From positions 1-36,041 of the forward strand of contig JAFASY010000201.1 in the NCBI GenBank assembly GCA_019244235.1: a DNA stretch of 36,041 bases. Direction: 5' to 3'. Of this stretch, positions 35,095-36,041 are shown one piece after another; position 1 is the stretch's first letter, and each line of letters starts with the position of its first letter. This stretch comes from Chroococcidiopsidaceae cyanobacterium CP_BM_ER_R8_30 (GTDB taxonomy: Bacteria > Cyanobacteriota > Cyanobacteriia > Cyanobacteriales > Chroococcidiopsidaceae). Under the pieces are notes generated by a model. The model was given only the letters and a program-made list of their open reading frames with translations. It searched no databases and had not been told where the DNA came from. The translations under genes were made by a program, and so were the position numbers.

Positions 35095-35363
35095 TGCTTA
35101 ATTTGCTCTAGCGTCAAAACGTTCCCACACATTCTACTAACTGAATACGATCCTTAGAAAGCGATTTGGGTTGAGATTCAATCTGATAGCTGGGCTGTAC
35201 AACTACGAATTAGGACTTTCTAAGAGTCTTCCTGCCTTATGCAAGATCTCTAGTTATTAAATAGCAGGACTAAAGTCCCAGCCCCAATCAGGGCTTGAGC
35301 CTCATGTGTTTGACTGGGGGACAAGCCTAGGATAAGAGCATCAAGTTGAAAGGAACACAAATC

Positions 35364-35828
35364 ATGAAATTCACTACATCCCTCATCTCTGGTCTGACCG
35401 TTGTCACCCTGGCGATCGCCCCCCTTGGATTCACTCCTACTGCTCAAGCTTCTACTATCTCTAGATCTGCCTACGGTTCCAATGGATCTGCTAGTCGCTC
35501 TGCTGCTTGGGGACCCCATGGTGCCGCCCAGTGTGCTAGTGGGGTGTACTATGGCGGTGGCTTTGCTGGCGGCTGTCGCTCCACCTACAACGGGGCAAAT
35601 GGCTCCTACCACGGTTCCCACTACAACAGCTACAACAGCCAAACCAGCAACGGCTACCATAGCGCCAATCGCAACGGCACCTACAACGACAACTCCTATG
35701 GCTACAACAGCCAAACTAACTACAGCTACAGCAAAGGTAGTGGAGTTAGCGGCAGTACCACCATTAACACCCAGAACAATGGTTCCTACACCTGCAGCCT
35801 GTCTACCCAATCTGGGTGTAGCAAGTAA
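35364..35828 (+). CDS. Secreted Ser/Asn/Tyr/Gly-rich hypothetical protein
   Basis: A 154-aa protein with a clear signal peptide (cleavage expected after AQA at 29). The mature part is low-complexity and polar: Ser, Asn, Tyr and Gly make up most of it, with repeats such as YNSYNSQTSNGY and YGYNSQTNYSY. There are two cysteine pairs, one early (CASGVYYGGGFAGGC) and one near the C-terminus (CSLSTQSGC). It could be a structural or surface-layer component. AAAGGA lies about 9 nt before the ATG at 35364; a TTG at 35346 also opens the frame but gives a poor signal. I do not recognise a family. Confidence 0.75.
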   Translation: MKFTTSLISGLTVVTLAIAPLGFTPTAQASTISRSAYGSNGSASRSAAWGPHGAAQCASGVYYGGGFAGGCRSTYNGANGSYHGSHYNSYNSQTSNGYHSANRNGTYNDNSYGYNSQTNYSYSKGSGVSGSTTINTQNNGSYTCSLSTQSGCSK

Positions 35829-35903
35829 TCTCTGATTCAATTAACTCCTGATTCAATCAACGAACACAACCCATTTATCGACAAATCAACAGAGAGAAGC
35901 ATC

Positions 35904-35945
35904 ATGAAAACCTTCAAACGTCGTCTACCCCTCATCCTTAGTTAA
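35904..35945 (+). pseudogene. 13-codon signal-peptide-like fragment
   Basis: ATG at 35904 with GAGAG upstream opens MKTFKRRLPLILS and stops at TAA 35943-35945. The basic start and hydrophobic run look like the beginning of another secreted protein that has been cut off. The stretch after it to the window end shows no continuation. Two copies of CTGATTCAAT, followed by TAAC or CAAC, lie just upstream (about 35833-35862). It may be a remnant of a tandem paralogue of the preceding gene. Confidence 0.25.
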
Positions 35946-36041
35946 CCCAATGTACCAAAGCTGAAGTGAACCACTCGATATTACCCAATTAAGTTCACTA
36001 AGTTTCATTTCATCATCCCTACATTGCTCATCTGTTCGTTT

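Noticed and set aside
35401-35840. Long alternative frames on both strands over the secreted protein
   Set aside because: They are Ala/Thr/Val-rich shadows of a repetitive gene with a clear signal peptide in the chosen frame.
1-36041. tRNA, rRNA or CRISPR features
   Set aside because: No cloverleaf-like segment, rRNA sequence or spaced repeat array was recognised on either strand by eye.

Overview
The window looks like chromosomal DNA from a cyanobacterium. The HIP1 octamer GCGATCGC recurs (near 7733, 7990, 13195, 14381, 19750, 27747, 29142, 31863, 33500 and 35412). Cyanobacterial families are frequent: DUF1816, DUF2171, a CcaA-like carbonic anhydrase, a CrtU/CruE-type carotenoid desaturase and multi-PAS hybrid kinases. 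Gene content fits a stress-tolerant, Chroococcidiopsis- or Nostocales-like organism, but the sequence alone does not fix the genus.

Layout. 1-2.5 kb is a worn accessory stretch: the tail of an IS110 transposase, a methyltransferase, and an SDR pseudogene broken by a 28-bp tandem duplication. It also holds a compact nitrogen-control unit: an NtcA-like site, a glutamine riboswitch and a 47-aa protein resembling glutamine synthetase inactivating factor IF7. 2.5-9.3 kb carries metabolic and transport genes: aldose epimerase, carbonic anhydrase, aldehyde dehydrogenase, a Rieske oxygenase, an orphan DUF104 antitoxin and an MFS exporter. 9.3-14.7 kb has two small cyanobacterial proteins, a 0.7-kb AT-rich gap, a receiver protein that appears to be the stump of a deleted hybrid kinase, and an intact 1052-aa hybrid histidine kinase.

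14.7-19.4 kb is the glycine cleavage operon gcvT-gcvH-gcvP on the minus strand, with a G-rich, possibly quadruplex-forming tract between gcvH and gcvP. 19.5-28.6 kb holds an amidase, a secreted phytase-like esterase, a kynurenine-monooxygenase-like flavoprotein, an S10 carboxypeptidase, a general stress protein, a BON lipoprotein and argJ.

28.6-34.6 kb is the most coherent locus. An ABC exporter (ATPase and permease) diverges from a TetR regulator, followed by DUF2141, a CruE/CrtU-type desaturase with an inserted Rieske domain, and a CruH-like Rieske oxygenase. Related 16-bp imperfect palindromes lie between the exporter and tetR and between tetR and the carotenoid genes, so one TetR protein may control both. 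The likely product is an aromatic carotenoid such as synechoxanthin. The end of the window has a GNAT acetyltransferase and a secreted Ser/Asn/Tyr/Gly-rich protein.

The two strongest finds are the glutamine riboswitch/IF7-like/NtcA unit at 1861-2136 and the TetR-controlled carotenoid/exporter locus at 28669-34591.
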